Shown here piece by piece: positions 20,736-31,203 of a DNA stretch of 64,000 nt. The stretch lies in the NCBI GenBank assembly GCA_028023455.1, contig JAQFVV010012547.1, positions 248,001 to 312,000 of the forward strand. Direction: 5' to 3'. Every line of letters begins with the position of its first letter. Positions within the stretch are counted from its first letter, which is position 1. The notes under the pieces are model-generated. The model saw nothing but the letters and a program-made list of their open reading frames with translations, was not told where the DNA came from and ran no database searches. The DNA comes from Epiperipatus broadwayi (taxonomy: Eukaryota > Onychophora > Udeonychophora > Euonychophora > Peripatidae). The position numbers and the translations under genes are program-made.

Positions 20736-22845
20736 TTAATTTAAAATAAAAACTTACAAGTTCGCAAATAAGAGTAAAAAACTAAACGCTAAAATTAAAA
20801 ATGTTTGTTATACGTATATACATTCGCACAGATGCTAAACTTTAAAAATATTTTTTTCATAAACAAAAAAAAAAAAAGTATTTGAACGTATTTTTTTTAA
20901 TAAAGAGATACAAGATTGAAATATAAAAAAATTAATAAAAAAATAACGTAAGTTAAAATAAAAACAGGTATTAATTAATTCCTGTAATCTGTAAATGGAA
21001 ATGATTGTTTATTAATTATCTAAAAGCTGTTTAATTAAAAAGTCAGATGGAAAGTTAGATAAGAGAAGAAAGAAATTTTAGCTTGACCAATGGAAGCACT
21101 AAGCCTTGGCTCGGACCATAACGAAAAAACAGATTAGTGACGTTTTGTTCAGTGAATCCTTGTGGATGATATAAAAAGAAAAAAATATTGAGTTGAAGAA
21201 GCTTTTTCAACTTGGTTGGGTGAGACGAGCGATAAAGACGCACTTTATCGTTCTCTCTCACTTATCTCTGAAATGAAATGACTGATACCATGAACCAGCA
21301 AATGGCACCTCCTGAACATTAGATTGATCTTGCAATTAAAGACTCCGTGGACATTGACACCAGGAACCGGGAGCTCTGCTACCGTAAGCTATAGGAAATG
21401 AACAATTATTAAAATCAATCAAGAACTTTCGTCAAGTCGTACAATGTAATAAACAAGCCAACTTATTTAAAATGGACTCTTATCTGACTTTTGTAAGTTT
21501 TAAATCAAATTAATAATGGTTAATTTTATATCTTTCCCGATTGTTAAAAGAATCATTTCCCTTTTAATATTTTTATTTGTAGTAATATTTTATTGTAGAA
21601 ATTATTAAATGCATTACATTTAAGTTGTCTATAGACGCTTGCATGGATTCGTTTGCGGTTAATTAGATTTTGGTTTTCATATTTGATCAAAATATATAGA
21701 CATTCGATAAATAATGATACCTTACGGTGAGTATCTAAAATGTATTTATTCGGATGTCTTTTAAGTTATTGGTGACAACGCAAGTATCTTATGGTGAATA
21801 CTATTGGGTTACTTATAAGTTTCCCTCTGCGATTGTCGGTATCAATAATTTTGTATTTTGATCGTTTATGTTTATTTTGAAATGTTTTTGACCGTGGAAT
21901 CTGTGTAATCGATCTATACCCAACATTTTTAAACAAATCTGTGCGAACGTATATAAATGTTAAAATTAAGTCGGGCGTGAATGGCTATATAGTTTTGTAA
22001 AGTTGTATTAAGGGAGGGTAATCTTAGGTTATTCATTTCGTAGTTGAATTGGTTCAATGGATTGGATATATTTGTGTAATTAGTAGATGTAGTATGAGGT
22101 CCGCTACGGGCAGGATTATAGATATACGCCACACACCCTCTGTTTGCCTATGGATGGGTTTGTAAGTCGGCAGAAGACCGCAGTCCATTCCTATGGAGTT
22201 TTTAGTTTATTGATCTATTTGCCAACAGATGTCACATTCCTGTTGGTGGAGAGTCAATATCTTCTCTATTTCTACTTATTGTTCAGATGTACATTCCTGA
22301 CAATATAGTATTTTGTGTTGTCGTATCATGCTACATTGAATACATGAATGTAACAGATGGATTGGTGCCAGTTGATTGCGAAATTTGTTGCCTAAGGTTA
22401 AATCAGGGAAGAATATTTTCCTTTCAAATGCAGACCTATGTAGTCCATTCATACTCGACCCTCTAAATAAATAGTAAACTCATTATTTGAAATCTACTTA
22501 AATTTAAAATTAAAGATCAATATAAAATTATAAACGAAATTTATTCCTCAAAATTTAAATATTATTTTATATGTGCGTAAATAAATATTTTTATGTGTTA
22601 ATTTCTGGCAGTGGCTATTATTCTTTTATATTTAAGATATAAAATTTATAGATTTTTATCTCTGCGTCTCCGCTGAGCTAGTGACTTGGGCTAACGATCG
22701 GAATATTTAAATAAAGTGGAATCTTAACAGCGCGTATCTGCCTACTTTATAAATTTTTCTAGGCTCAAATGCCTAGATGGCGCCCTGGTAGTTGCAGATA
22801 TTGTTTTTGCGGTTAGATTCGATCTTCACTTTCATTCCGATTGGT
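20708..22845 (+). repeat. LTR type 1 (2.1 kb), left copy
   Basis: It starts with the TGTAACGA palindrome and an A-rich first part. The last 0.6 kb (22245-22840) recurs almost exactly at 30361-30956. The same last part is clearly homologous to the minus strand of 53580-53760: GGGCTAACG, TCTTAACAG, TATCTGC and TACT-TATAAATTTT appear in order. That identifies the segment as the 3' end of an LTR, although the expected terminal TTACA is lost. A short decayed coding-like block lies at 21324-21389. Confidence 0.7.
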
Positions 22846-22889
22846 ACAAACTGGCTACCCAACTTGGGCCGATCTTTAATAAACACGAG

Positions 22890-24365
22890 TGCCCTGAGAT
22901 ACATCAGGAAGGAGTGTGCTTTCTTCGGAGTTACACATAATTTTGAAAAAAAAAAAAAATTGATAAAAGATTTGTGTAAATATTTAATAAAAATAAAAGA
23001 TCTTGTAGGGTAAAATAAGAATAAAAGGATTTTTTTTCTCATAGACAGGTTTATCGTTAAAAGCATAAATTAGACAGTTTTATAAGATATAATTTTGAAT
23101 CGTATTTAAATAAAACCTAAAGAACTAAAATTTGATTTAACTAAATTTGATTTAATTGAAATTTGATTTAAGATTGCTTTAAAAAAAAAAAAAAAAAACA
23201 AGGTGGAATTCGTTTTGTCTTATAATTATAATAATAAAAAAAAAGGGAAAATATATGTAATCAAAGGAATGTAGTGAACAATGGGAGCTAATGACAAACA
23301 TAAGAAATTTCCATTAAACGGCTAGTTAGTGAAATAACTCTAACAAAGAAATTGAAAATAACTTTAACAAAGAAATTGAAATAATTCTAACAAAGAAATT
23401 GAAATAACTCTAACAAAGAAATTGAAATAAAGAAATTGAAATAACTCTAGCAGAGAGTACAAAGAAATTAAATGACCAATGCAAACACCAGAAATTCAGC
23501 ACGGACCGTAACTGAAACACCAGAGGATTAGTTACGTATTGTAGATTGAATCCGCAAGATAAGGACCGTAAAATATAAAAAGGGCGAATTTTCTATTGTA
23601 TGATTAATTAGAATTTTTTATAGATCGAGAGCATTGAATATTAATATACGTCTAAAAGTTAAATAAAATGCTGCATTGTTAAACCCATCGTGTGAACAGC
23701 CGGCCGAATCCTTCCCGCAATACCAACAGCAAACAGTTCAAATGTCGATCATGGTCGCGTAAAACAAGAAGGAGACGGAGTGTCCACGTGGAGCCCACAG
23801 GATCCCAACGACATCGGGGAAAGGATTGCAAAGAGTTAGCGCTAACTGACCGAATGAAATACTATCAGAAGCAACGCTCGGAACCGTGCATAAGGGAGAA
23901 AGCTAGGTAATGTTTATTTCAATTTCTAATTCACTAATTAAAAGCCGTAATAATAAATGGAATAATAAACTCTGAACTTTATGGTACGAACAATAATTAT
24001 TAGTTGTCTTTAGCTCCATTACCCAGAGATTTTATTGTGATTTCAAATGTAATTGTGTGTGTATAATTATTTTTTTTATGTATTTATAATATGAAATTTT
24101 GATTGTATTAAATATTATCTGAACTTGAACGAAAGTGTAATTAATTATATTATAAGACCAAACGAAGTATAATAGCGTAAATGGAGATTTCATGGGTTAG
24201 TGATTACTTAAATTAGATTTAAATTAAATAATTAAATAAAAGAAAAAGAGAAAGCGAGAAATTTAGCGCAGAGAAAGATTCATAAATTGATTTTTTAGGT
24301 AGGCGGATTATATTTAATTGATTGTTGTAGCTGAGCTAGCGGGAGCGGGTACTAGATCGTATTGG
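22890..24365 (+). repeat. 5' LTR (type 2) of the inner gypsy element
   Basis: This segment matches 28893-30362 at an offset of about 6.0 kb with few differences. It starts TGCCCTGAGATACATC where the 3' copy has TGTACCGAGATACATC, so the canonical TG terminus is mutated here. Within it, 23330-23450 contains short AACAAAGAAATTGAAATAA-type tandem repeats. A basic 72-codon frame at 23692-23910, starting at GTG, also occurs in the other LTR at 29688-29906. I treat it as untranslated LTR sequence. The LTR probably continues to about 24.6 kb, because relatives keep the following segment contiguous. Confidence 0.88.
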
Positions 24366-24640
24366 TCAAGCAGACTTGTCGACAAAGGTCGGCTGGCGCC
24401 CATTGGATTTTTCCTTTAAATAAATAAAAAGTTTGATTGGCTAATATGTAGTCTAGTAAACGAGTATTAATGTTATTGGCAAATGTTTGCAAATGATATT
24501 GATTACTCTACCCGAGGTACCGACAGCCCCGTGATAGGATTTTGTGTAAGAGGGAGGTACAAAGTTCTGATCGAGTCGTTATTATAAACATTAAACATTT
24601 TATTGAATTTATATAAATGATGTTTTTATAAAGTTTACGA
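24366..24640 (+). repeat. LTR continuation / leader block reused at 31 kb
   Basis: The block contains TGGCGCCC followed by AAATAAATA and GTTTG. The same order is preserved in the diverged LTRs at 35.5-35.9 kb (minus strand) and 45.1-45.4 kb (plus strand). Bases 24484-24640 reappear inverted at 30956-31112, and 24401-24494 reappear directly at 31111-31204. The LTR boundary could be the GGTACA at 24556-24561, but no clear primer-binding site follows it. Confidence 0.6.
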
Positions 24641-25030
24641 GACGACGTGTAAAGGGCGAGGTATAAATGGCGTGTCAACGTGGAACGAAACTAAACGTTT
24701 TGAATGGCAGAACCGATGTGAGTCATGACTGGACATCTTAAGCGGTGTGGCCAGAGTCGTGTATGAGTGACAGAAGTGATAGCTAGTAAAAAGAAGCGGG
24801 AGGGAGCGTGATAGTAGGATTAGAAAACGGTATAAGCAGCGCAACTGTAAAGGTGATTTTGCAATTATATAAGACGTGGAGGCATAGGGACACTCCGGGG
24901 AATTTTAGTATAAGAAAAAAAAGGGGGAACTGGGAAGGTTAGGTTTTGGTTGTACGTACGTAAGTTTATTATTATTATTAAAAAGAAAAAAACAATCATA
25001 TGAAATAAAGTCAGATAAAATAGGTGTAAA
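24641..25030 (+). other. 5' leader of the inner gypsy element
   Basis: About 390 bp of purine-rich, G+C-richer sequence precede the gag-pol ATG. No primer-binding site is evident. The ATG at 25031 lies in a favourable context (AAAATGG). Confidence 0.5.
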
Positions 25031-26428
25031 ATGGAAATAGCAAGTCGGGTTATCAAAATAAAGACTTTCTCAGGAAACGAAGGGGAAAGACCGAATAGAT
25101 ACTTGGAGAGTCTAGAACGTTTTTTTTCATGTAATGAGTTCAGCGAGTCGGTTAAAGTTAATATAGCTGTTAGCTACATACAAGATGAGGCCGAAAATTG
25201 GTGGGAGTCGCTGGGAATAAAGCCAACGAACTTCAAGGAATATAAACAAGCATTGCTGAAGAGTTATTGGGGGGAGGGGCTTCAGGAAGTTGTTAAACAT
25301 CAGGTAACACAAGAAAAATGGCGAACAGAAGAATCACTAAGTACATATTTCCGCAGACAAGTGGCGAGATTAAGGGAAATCACAGCATACAAACTGTCTG
25401 AGCAACAAATACTGCGGATAGTAAGGCGAGGCTTCCCAGAAAACGTCCAAGAAACAATAATAGGGAATGATACCATAGAGCGAGCGGCAGAGATACTCAG
25501 GACGATAGATAACGATAAACAGTACGAAGAAAATTGGAGGAAAGAGGGAAAGGCAGAAGATAATAGCAGACAAGTAGCAAACCTAGTACAAAATGAAGAC
25601 AGGGGCGAGCTGGGAATGGCATACCAATCATGTCCTAAAATAGAAATAGGAATCGAAGGGAAGGCGATTAATGCACTACTTGACTCGGGCAGCCAAGTGT
25701 CGGTGATTTCGCAGAAAACGTTCAATGAAATGGACCGGAGTAACTTGAAAATTAAAACCTTGCCGTTAAAGGATGTATACGTAAGGCTGGCGAATGGGAA
25801 AAGAGCCAAGTTGGCATCGGAGCAAGTGTGGGTGAGTATTAAGATCGCAGGGAAGGAATACAACCACGTCATGCTGATCTTGGAGGGATTGATACATGAT
25901 GCTATCCTGGGGTCAGACTTTATGTGCAAAGCAGGATGCGTGCTGGATTATGAAAAGCGACAGGCAAGAATTAATCATGCAGAAATACCGTTTGACGTCT
26001 GCGAGGCAGACAATAGTAGAACGGAGCACGATGCAGAAAATGCAGGGATACAATTAGAAAAAGAAATTATAATAAGGGAAGAGGAACAGGAAAGCGAGAA
26101 CGGAGAACGACTGAAGAGTTTGTTGAACACGTACGAGGATGTGTTTTCAGAAGTTCCGGGAGTTATCGAAGGATACGAACACCGAATAAAACTTATGGAA
26201 GACCAGCCGTATCAAGCGCGAACATACCCAATACCACATCAATATAGAAGTGCCGTAGAAGAACAGCTACAGAATATGCTAAAATGGGGAATTATTTCTA
26301 AATGCTCATCACCATACAATAATCCGTTGGTGACAGTAAAGAAAAAGGACGGGTCTATTCGATTGTGTTTAGACGCGCGACAGTTGAATAAAATAACAGT
26401 GCTAGACACTAATGCCCCGCACCTATAA
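25031..26428 (+). CDS. Gypsy Gag-protease-RT N-terminus (465 aa, then frameshift)
   Basis: Residues 1-165 form a retrotransposon Gag (capsid) region with IQDEAENWWESL, FKEYKQALLKSYW and ESLSTYFRRQVARL. There is no CCHC zinc knuckle between it and the protease. Residues 200-310 are an aspartic protease: active site LLDSGSQVSV (DSG at 218-220) and the later AILGSDFM. From about 394 the RT fingers begin (YPIPHQYRSAVEEQL, GIISKCSSPYNNPLV, KKDGSIRLCLDARQLNK). Gag, protease and RT share one frame with no stop or slippery signal between them. The ORF ends early because of an indel near 26421-26440. Base composition is less AT-rich than the surroundings, as expected of a recent insertion. Confidence 0.92.
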   Translation: MEIASRVIKIKTFSGNEGERPNRYLESLERFFSCNEFSESVKVNIAVSYIQDEAENWWESLGIKPTNFKEYKQALLKSYWGEGLQEVVKHQVTQEKWRTEESLSTYFRRQVARLREITAYKLSEQQILRIVRRGFPENVQETIIGNDTIERAAEILRTIDNDKQYEENWRKEGKAEDNSRQVANLVQNEDRGELGMAYQSCPKIEIGIEGKAINALLDSGSQVSVISQKTFNEMDRSNLKIKTLPLKDVYVRLANGKRAKLASEQVWVSIKIAGKEYNHVMLILEGLIHDAILGSDFMCKAGCVLDYEKRQARINHAEIPFDVCEADNSRTEHDAENAGIQLEKEIIIREEEQESENGERLKSLLNTYEDVFSEVPGVIEGYEHRIKLMEDQPYQARTYPIPHQYRSAVEEQLQNMLKWGIISKCSSPYNNPLVTVKKKDGSIRLCLDARQLNKITVLDTNAPHL

Positions 26429-26439
26429 GTGAATTATTA

Positions 26440-26691
26440 ATGAAGTTCCATAAAAAAAAAATATTTTCGACGTTTGATCTAACGGCCAGCTACTGGCAGA
26501 TCAAGCTTCACCCTGAAGACCGGAAGTATACCGCTTTCCGATATAATGGACGGGCATATAACTTTAATTGGGTTCCCTTCGGCTTAAAAAACAGCGGAGC
26601 GGGACTAATACAATGCCTTGATCAAGTATTGTCAGAAAAAATAGAGTTTAATTACGATGTATGTGGACGACATCATTGTGGCCTCGAATAG
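26440..26691 (+). pseudogene. Inner gypsy RT, middle segment in a shifted frame
   Basis: This 83-codon piece holds RT motif A, IFSTFDLTASYWQIKLHPED with its catalytic aspartate, then KYTAFRYNGRAYNFNWVPFG. It lies in a different frame from the ORFs on both sides, and those two flanking ORFs share a frame. Two compensating indels (about 26421-26440 and 26655-26665) therefore isolate this 0.24-kb block. Without them the RT would run straight through. Confidence 0.88.
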
Positions 26692-28735
26692 TGTGGAAGA
26701 GCACTTCGAACATTTGCAGCTACTGTTCGGGGAGTGCATAGAAAAAGGAATTAAAATAAATTTGGGGAAAAGCCACCTAATGACTCCGGAGGTGAAATTC
26801 TTGGGACACATTATCAGTGAGCAGGGAATATCTCCAAATCCAGAAAAAATCGAGGCGATACAACAGTTTCCAAAACCAAGGAAGAAGAAAGACATCAAAG
26901 CTTTCCTCGGACTGTGTAATTTTTTCAACCGATTTTATAAAAACTTTTCCTCAGACATGGAACCTCTCTTACAGTTATTAAGGAAGGACAAAAGGTGGAT
27001 GTGGGAGGAGCTACAAGAGTGTAGCTTTGAAAAAGTAAAAAGGGGGTTTCTAAAAGAGGTCATGCTGTCATACCCAGATTTTGACAAACCATTTGTAGTG
27101 CAAACTGACAGTAGTGGAATGGGCCTGGGAGCCACATTATCTCAGGTGCAGGACGATGGGAAATATGGGGTGTTATTCTTTATAAGTCGCTTATTAAGTA
27201 AGCCTGAAAAAAATTATACAGTAACTGAGAGGGAGGCTTTAGCAATTGTCTGGGCCTTTAAGAAGTTTAGACAGTATTTAATCGGGTCGCAGGTGATAGT
27301 GATTACAGACCATAGGAGCCTTGAGTTCCTTAATCATAGCTTCCTCACGAATAGTAGGCTGATCCGATGGAGTTTGATCTTACAAGAATTTAACTATCGC
27401 GTGCAGTATTGCCCAGGCAGAGACAATATGGCGGCAGATGCTTTAAGTCGCTATCCGATAGAACCACCGCAGCAACATTTAACTTGTAACGATGCGTACA
27501 TAGCAGCGGCGGAAGTAGATAAAGGCGAGGATATAGAGTGCAGTTTGAAAATATTAGTGAAAGCGCAAGAAGAGGATACCGAATGTAAACAAATAATAGA
27601 CCACTTGCGCCATCAGCCTACAGGAAGGCCTGTAAACAATACGGTCTGGAAAGAAAAAAATTATTGTTTGAAAAATGGACTTTTACAGTGTAAAATAAGA
27701 GATGAGGAGCATACACGAGTCGTTCTTCCAGTGAATATGCGGAAACAAATAATCATGTTCATACATGAAAATTATGGACACTATGGGGCAAGCAAGATGG
27801 AAGGGTTGATAGGCAATTGGTTTTATTGGCCAAGAATGTATAAGAGTGTTTTAGACGTCATTGAGGGATGTACTGTATGTGCGAAAACAAAGCCCCAAAA
27901 CTCATCAAGTGTGGGCCCGTTGAGACCTATATATGCATACCAGCCTAACAGCCTCTTGGCAATAGATTTCTACGGACCCCTACCCCAGTTTAATAGAAAG
28001 AAGTATCTTGTTGTAACGTATGACGTTTTTTCCAAATTCGTAGCGATATATCCGGTGACGCAAGCTAATGCCAAACAAACTATACAGGAACTTGAGCGTC
28101 AACATTTTCGAGACGTGGGAATCCCAAAGCAGATAATATCAGACCATGGAACTCCCTTTATGTCGGAGGAATGGAAAAGGTGGACGAAGCGCCATCAGAT
28201 CAGACATATTCTCACTTCGATTCGTAATCCGCAGTCTAATCCCTGCGAACGAGTCATGAGGGAATTAGGGCGCTTATTTCGTGTGTATCTCCAGAACAAT
28301 CATAGTAGATGGGTAAAAGAGGCCACGAGAGTGGCGAACATGATAAATTGGTCCAAAAACGAATCCACCGGGTTCGAACCCATCAGGCTTCATCATGGGA
28401 GAAATACCCCTTACCCATTCAAAACCCCTTTACCGATTAGAACACCACCTATTGATAAGAAGAAAGACGCGGATGAAGCACGCTGTAAATTCAGAAAGAT
28501 GGGAAATATAAGACAAAGGAGACAAGGGAAGAGCAAGGCTATGTTCAAGCTGGGAGATGAGGTCATGGTAAGGGTAAACCCCGTAAGCCATCCGGAAAAG
28601 GGGATATATAAGAAATTTCAACCCATATACGACGGGCCATACAAAATCATAAAGGAGTACGAAATAACGCCTTCAAAGTCGCCCAAGGGTCAGACTGTAG
28701 GGGAACGTTCAATGCGCGATCCTTACAATTACTAA
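26657..28735 (+). CDS. Gypsy pol: RT C-terminus, RNase H, integrase (692 aa)
   Basis: Residues 1-10 carry the YVDD catalytic box. RNase H spans about 145-265, with acidic residues D151 (VVQTDSSGMG), E193 (TEREALAIVW), D218 (VITDHRSLEF) and D261 (MAADALSR). The integrase zinc-binding part has H370, H375, C405 and C408. Its core has D437 (LLAIDFYGPL), D496 (IISDHGTPF) and E531, with 34 residues between the last two. A GPY/F-type module follows (FQPIYDGPYKIIKEY). A late indel near 28.70 kb swaps the expected NAR-L ending into another frame. The enzyme would copy the RNA and insert the cDNA. All catalytic residues survive, but the upstream frameshifts uncouple them from Gag. Confidence 0.93.
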   Translation: MYVDDIIVASNSVEEHFEHLQLLFGECIEKGIKINLGKSHLMTPEVKFLGHIISEQGISPNPEKIEAIQQFPKPRKKKDIKAFLGLCNFFNRFYKNFSSDMEPLLQLLRKDKRWMWEELQECSFEKVKRGFLKEVMLSYPDFDKPFVVQTDSSGMGLGATLSQVQDDGKYGVLFFISRLLSKPEKNYTVTEREALAIVWAFKKFRQYLIGSQVIVITDHRSLEFLNHSFLTNSRLIRWSLILQEFNYRVQYCPGRDNMAADALSRYPIEPPQQHLTCNDAYIAAAEVDKGEDIECSLKILVKAQEEDTECKQIIDHLRHQPTGRPVNNTVWKEKNYCLKNGLLQCKIRDEEHTRVVLPVNMRKQIIMFIHENYGHYGASKMEGLIGNWFYWPRMYKSVLDVIEGCTVCAKTKPQNSSSVGPLRPIYAYQPNSLLAIDFYGPLPQFNRKKYLVVTYDVFSKFVAIYPVTQANAKQTIQELERQHFRDVGIPKQIISDHGTPFMSEEWKRWTKRHQIRHILTSIRNPQSNPCERVMRELGRLFRVYLQNNHSRWVKEATRVANMINWSKNESTGFEPIRLHHGRNTPYPFKTPLPIRTPPIDKKKDADEARCKFRKMGNIRQRRQGKSKAMFKLGDEVMVRVNPVSHPEKGIYKKFQPIYDGPYKIIKEYEITPSKSPKGQTVGERSMRDPYNY

Positions 28736-28873
28736 AGAAGAAAGCTTAACGAGTAACACGGACACACGAGAATAAGAGAGGACGAACTTCCATCAAAATA
28801 AATCGAGGGGAATGTATAGTAAGAATAAAGTTAAACATTGAAACTAAAACCTTCAGATTGATATTTTAGTTTC

Positions 28874-28892
28874 AAAAAGGGGGACGGAGAAA
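28874..28892 (+). other. Polypurine tract of the inner gypsy element
   Basis: The sequence AAAAAGGGGGACGGAGAAA lies directly before the 3' LTR start TGTACCGAGA. It is a clear plus-strand priming tract and fixes the LTR start at 28893. Confidence 0.85.
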
Positions 28893-30362
28893 TGTACCGA
28901 GATACATCAGGAAGGAGTGTGCTTTCTTCGGAGTTACACATAATTTTGAAAAAAAATATAAATTGATAAAAGATTTGTGTAAATATTTAATAAAAATAAA
29001 AGATCTTGTAGGGTAAAATAAGAATAAAAGGATTTTTTTTCTCATAGACAGGTTTATCGTTAAAAGCATAAATTAGACAGTTTTATAAGATATAATTTTG
29101 AATCGTATTTAAATAAAACCTAAAGAACTAAAATTTGATTTAACTAAATTTGATTTAATTGAAATTTGATTTAAGATTGCTTTAAAAAAAAAACAAGGTG
29201 GAATTCGTTTTGTCTTATAATTATAATAAAAAAAAAAAAAGGGAAAATATATGTAATCAAAGGAATGTAGTGAACAATGGGAGCTAATGACAAACATAAG
29301 AAATTTCCATTAAACGGCTAGTTAGTGAAATAACTCTAAGAAAGAAATTGAAAATAACTTTAACAAAGAAATTGAAATAATTCTAACAAAGAAATTGAAA
29401 TAACTCTAACAAAGAAATTGAAATAAAGAAATTGAAATAACTCTAGCAGAGAGTACAAAGAAATTAAATGACCAATGCAAACACCAGAAATTCAGCACGG
29501 ACCGTAACTGAAACACCAGAGGATTAGTTACGTATTGTAGATTGAATCCGCAAGATAAGGACCGTAAAATATAAAAAGGGCGAATTTTCTATTGTATGAT
29601 TAATTAGAATTTTTTATAGATCGAGAGCATTGAATATTAATATACGTCTAAAAGTTAAATAAAATGCTGCATTGTTAAACCCATCGTGTGAACAGCCGGC
29701 CGAATCCTTCCCGCAATACCAACAGCAAACAGTTCAAATGTCGATCATGGTCGCGTAAAACAAGAAGGAGACGGAGTGTCCACGTGGAGCCCACAGGATC
29801 CCAACGACATCGGGGAAAGGATTGCAAAGAGTTAGCGCTAACTGACCCAATGAAATACTATCAGAAGCAACGCTCGGAACTGTGCATAAGGGAGAAAGCT
29901 AGGTAATGTTTATTTCAATTTCTAATTCACTAATTAAAAGCCGTAATAATAAATGGAATAATAAACTCTGAACTTTATGGTACGAACAATAATTATTAGT
30001 TGTCTTTAGCTCCATTACCCAGAGATTTTATTGTGATTTCAAATGTAATTGTGTGTGTATAATTATTTTTTTTATGTATTTATAATATGAAATTTTGATT
30101 GTATTAAATATTATCTGAACTTGAACGAAAGTGTAATTAATTATATTATAAGACCAAACGAAGTATAATAGCATAAATGGAGATTTCATGGGTTAGTGAT
30201 TACTTAAATTAGATTTAAATTAAATAATTAAATAAAAGAAAAAGAGAAAGCGAGAAATTTAGCGCAGAGAAAGATTCATAAATTGATTTTTTAGGTAGGC
30301 GGATTATATTTAATTGATTGTTGTAGCTGAGCTAGTGGGAGCGGGTACTAGATCGTATTGGG
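28893..30362 (+). repeat. 3' LTR (type 2) of the inner gypsy element, truncated
   Basis: It starts TGTACCGAGATACATC and is collinear with 22890-24365. After GATCGTATTGG it does not continue as the 5' copy does. It joins the type 1 LTR at a GG/TTGG microhomology instead. Confidence 0.9.
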
Positions 30363-30956
30363 TGGAGAGTCAATATCTTCTCTATTTCTACTTATTGTTC
30401 AGATGTACATTCCTGACAATATAGTATTTTGTGTTGTCGTATCATGCTACATTGAATACATGAATGTAACAGATGGATTGGTGCCAGTTGATTGCGAAAT
30501 TTGTTGCCTAAGGTTAAATCAGGAAGAATATTTTCCTTTCAAATGCAGACCTATGTAGTCCATTCATACTCGACCCTCTAAATAAATAATAAACTCATTA
30601 TTTGAAATCTACTTAAATTTAGAATTAAAGATCAATATAAAATTATAAACGAAATTTATTCCTCAAAATTTAAATATTATTTTATATGTGCGTAAATAAA
30701 TATTTTTATGTGTTAATTTCTGGCAGTGGCTATTATTTTTTTATATTTATATCTAAGGTTATATATGTTATTATCTCTGCGTCTCCACTGAGCTAGTGAC
30801 AATGGGCTAACGATCTAAATATGTAAATAAAGTGGAATCCTAACAGCGCGTTTCTGCCTACTTTATAAATTTTTCTAGGCTCAAATGCCTAGATGGCGCC
30901 CTTGTAGTACAGATATTGTTTTTGCGGTTAGATTCGATCTTCACTTACATTTCGAT
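30361..30956 (+). repeat. LTR type 1, 3' part, second copy
   Basis: It matches 22245-22840 with few differences and breaks off after CATTTCGATCG. In the left copy this block precedes the type 2 LTR; here it follows it. Confidence 0.88.
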
Positions 30957-31203
30957 CGTAAACTTTATAAAAACATCATTTATATAAATTCAATAAAATG
31001 TTTAATGTTTATAATAACGACTCGATCAGAACTTTGTACCTCCCTCTTACACAAAATCCTATCACGGGGCTGTCGGTACCTCGGGTAGAGTAATCAATAT
31101 CATTTGCAAACATTGGATTTTTCCTTTAAATAAATAAAAAGTTTGATTGGCTAATATGTAGTCTAGTAAACGAGTATTAATGTTATTGGCAAATGTTTGC
31201 AAA
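30957..31203. repeat. Inverted then direct pieces of the 24.4-24.6 kb block
   Basis: Bases 30957-31112 are the reverse complement of 24484-24640. Bases 31111-31203 repeat 24401-24493 in direct orientation. They meet at ATTTGCAAACATTGG, a short palindromic stretch that may have templated the switch. Confidence 0.9.

Larger units (their letters stand above)
20708..31203 (+). mobile_element. Composite nested LTR-retrotransposon insertion
   Basis: A 10.5-kb block sits inside the outer element's LTR, flanked by TATATAT (20701-20707) and TATATAT (31204-31210). It contains LTR type 1 (20708-22845), LTR type 2 (from 22890), a leader, gag-pol, a second type 2 LTR copy (28893-30362), the last 0.6 kb of a type 1 LTR (30361-30956), then an inverted piece and a direct piece of 24401-24640. 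The left end is a normal LTR terminus. The right end is not, so the 3' side has been rearranged or assembled from recombining LTRs. Confidence 0.85.

Noticed and set aside
25300-25929. 209-codon minus-strand frame over gag-protease
   Set aside because: It is the antisense shadow of the + strand Gag-protease frame, which has clear motifs.
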